From Chthoniobacter flavus (lineage in GTDB: Bacteria; Verrucomicrobiota; Verrucomicrobiia; Chthoniobacterales; Chthoniobacteraceae), in the NCBI GenBank assembly GCA_945861435.1, contig CAMAUX010000001.1, positions 62,001 to 126,000 of the forward strand: a stretch of 64,000 bases of DNA. Reading direction: 5' to 3'. Each line of letters starts with the position of its first letter. Position 1 is the first letter of the stretch. Below are positions 63,288 to 64,000 of the stretch, one piece after another. Position numbers and translations under genes: made by a program. Under the pieces are notes generated by a model, which saw only the letters and a list, made by a program, of their open reading frames with translations, was not told the origin of the DNA and made no database searches.

Positions 63288-64000
63288 GGGGTGGGAAAAA
63301 GAAGACGGACGATGAAGAACAACAGCGACGGACCGAGCAGGCAGCCGAGTCCGGTGTGAAATGTGGCCACGAGCGCGCCGTACGGGACGAGGCGGCGGTC
63401 GGTGGCGGCAAGGCCCGCAGAGACGCCGCTCACGGTGCCCGCAAGGCCGCCGAAGACCATTGCGGAACGCGGCGTCTTGAGACGGAGAAAGCGCGCGGCG
63501 GCCGGGGTGGAGATCATGACAAGGATGGCCTTCACCACACCGGTGGCGATGCTGAGAGCCATGATGTCGGAACTGGCGCCGAGCGCGGTGCCGGTGACGG
63601 GACCAACAATGTAGGTGATGGCGCCTGCGCCGAGGGTGGTCATGCTCACGGCATCGCGGTAGCCGAAAGCCCATGCCACCGAGGCGCCGACGAGAAAGGG
63701 GAGCACGGTGCCGAGCAGCAGTGCGATGGCGCCGACCCAGCCTGCGCGGCGGGCTTCCTCGGGCTGCACTTCAAAGGAGGTCGCGACGATGGCGAAGTCG
63801 CGCAGCATGTTGCCACCCATGAGTCCGATTCCACTGAAGAATGCGAGGTCCGCAAGGCCGCGGGTGCCGCCGGAGACCTTGCCGCCGACGTAAGCGAGCG
63901 CGAGGCCGATGAGGATGGCGAAAGCCGATCCCTGCACGCGGCCAAGTGTGAGCTTTTTGGAAAGGAAGGCGGAGAGGAGCGTGACTGCGCCGACGAGTGC
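63284..64000 (-). CDS. madM: Malonate transporter subunit MadM (partial)
   Basis: The last 238 codons of a membrane protein; the 5' end is outside the window. The text GRVQGSAFAILIGLALAYVG, GIGLMGGNMLRDFAIVATSF, GAGAITYIVGPVTGTALGAS and ATDRRLVPYGALVATFHTGL is closely that of MadM, the large subunit of the Na+-dependent malonate symporter MadLM. It is translationally coupled to matB. madL is expected just beyond the right edge. Confidence 0.92.
   Translation of the reverse strand, partial: ALVGAVTLLSAFLSKKLTLGRVQGSAFAILIGLALAYVGGKVSGGTRGLADLAFFSGIGLMGGNMLRDFAIVATSFEVQPEEARRAGWVGAIALLLGTVLPFLVGASVAWAFGYRDAVSMTTLGAGAITYIVGPVTGTALGASSDIMALSIATGVVKAILVMISTPAAARFLRLKTPRSAMVFGGLAGTVSGVSAGLAATDRRLVPYGALVATFHTGLGCLLGPSLLFFIVRLLFPTP

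Overview
The window looks like chromosomal DNA of a GC-rich member of the PVC superphylum, most likely Verrucomicrobiota. The evidence is the set of families: 'planctomycete-type' c-type cytochrome proteins (DUF1587/1592/1588/1585 and PSCyt1/DUF1549/DUF1553), their partners with HxxSHH-type motifs (DUF1552) or DUF1501, a heme-domain propeller protein, sialate O-acetylesterases, sulfatases and sialidase-like propellers. Nearly every protein carries a signal peptide. Species cannot be fixed from this alone.

Layout. (1) 1-44.4 kb is almost all on the minus strand. It holds two DUF1552 + DUF1592 pairs, three sialate O-acetylesterase (SASA) paralogues, four other alpha/beta-hydrolases, an FAD oxidoreductase, PQQ-type and sialidase-type propellers, a formylglycine-type sulfatase, an FGE-like/sialidase fusion, and a PSD1 + DUF1501 pair. 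This reads as an extracytoplasmic programme for acylated, sulfated or sialylated glycans, although no substrate can be proven. Small accessory modules are scattered in it: a Phd/VapC toxin-antitoxin pair, a nucleotidyltransferase with a 47-residue partner, a HicB orphan with a stub of hicA, and two GxxExxY (PD-(D/E)XK fold) genes. (2) 42.3-44.6 kb is an ammonium module: amtB then glnK/glnB, with a good sigma-54 promoter and a terminator. (3) 45.4-51.6 kb on the plus strand is a TolC / HlyD / MacB tripartite export operon. (4) 51.7-59.1 kb on the plus strand holds a DUF4838 protein, a sialidase-like protein and a large heme-domain propeller protein. (5) 59.7-64 kb on the minus strand holds a secreted protein broken by an in-frame TAG, a small membrane protein, and a malonate module (matB, madM; madM runs off the end).

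Most unusual feature. Both GxxExxY genes sit inside imperfect inverted-repeat elements. At 36.9-38.2 kb an intact GxxExxY gene lies between two arrays of a ~118-nt hairpin unit. The arrays plus gene separate a PSD1 gene from its DUF1501 partner, and the arrays start exactly at the upstream genes' stop codons. At 25.2-25.8 kb a frameshifted GxxExxY gene is flanked by a second hairpin family with the same architecture: 27-nt arms around a purine-rich loop. A second full copy of that family lies at 35.3 kb. In both full copies the element spans the start codon of a secreted protein and encodes its signal peptide. A repeat-associated nuclease-like element with exapted copies is the best candidate for something undescribed here.

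The window also holds other repeats and gene remnants: a palindromic dispersed repeat in opposite orientations on either side of the 56-59 kb gene, tails of lost sialidase and SASA genes near 28 kb, and a 10-bp tandem repeat.
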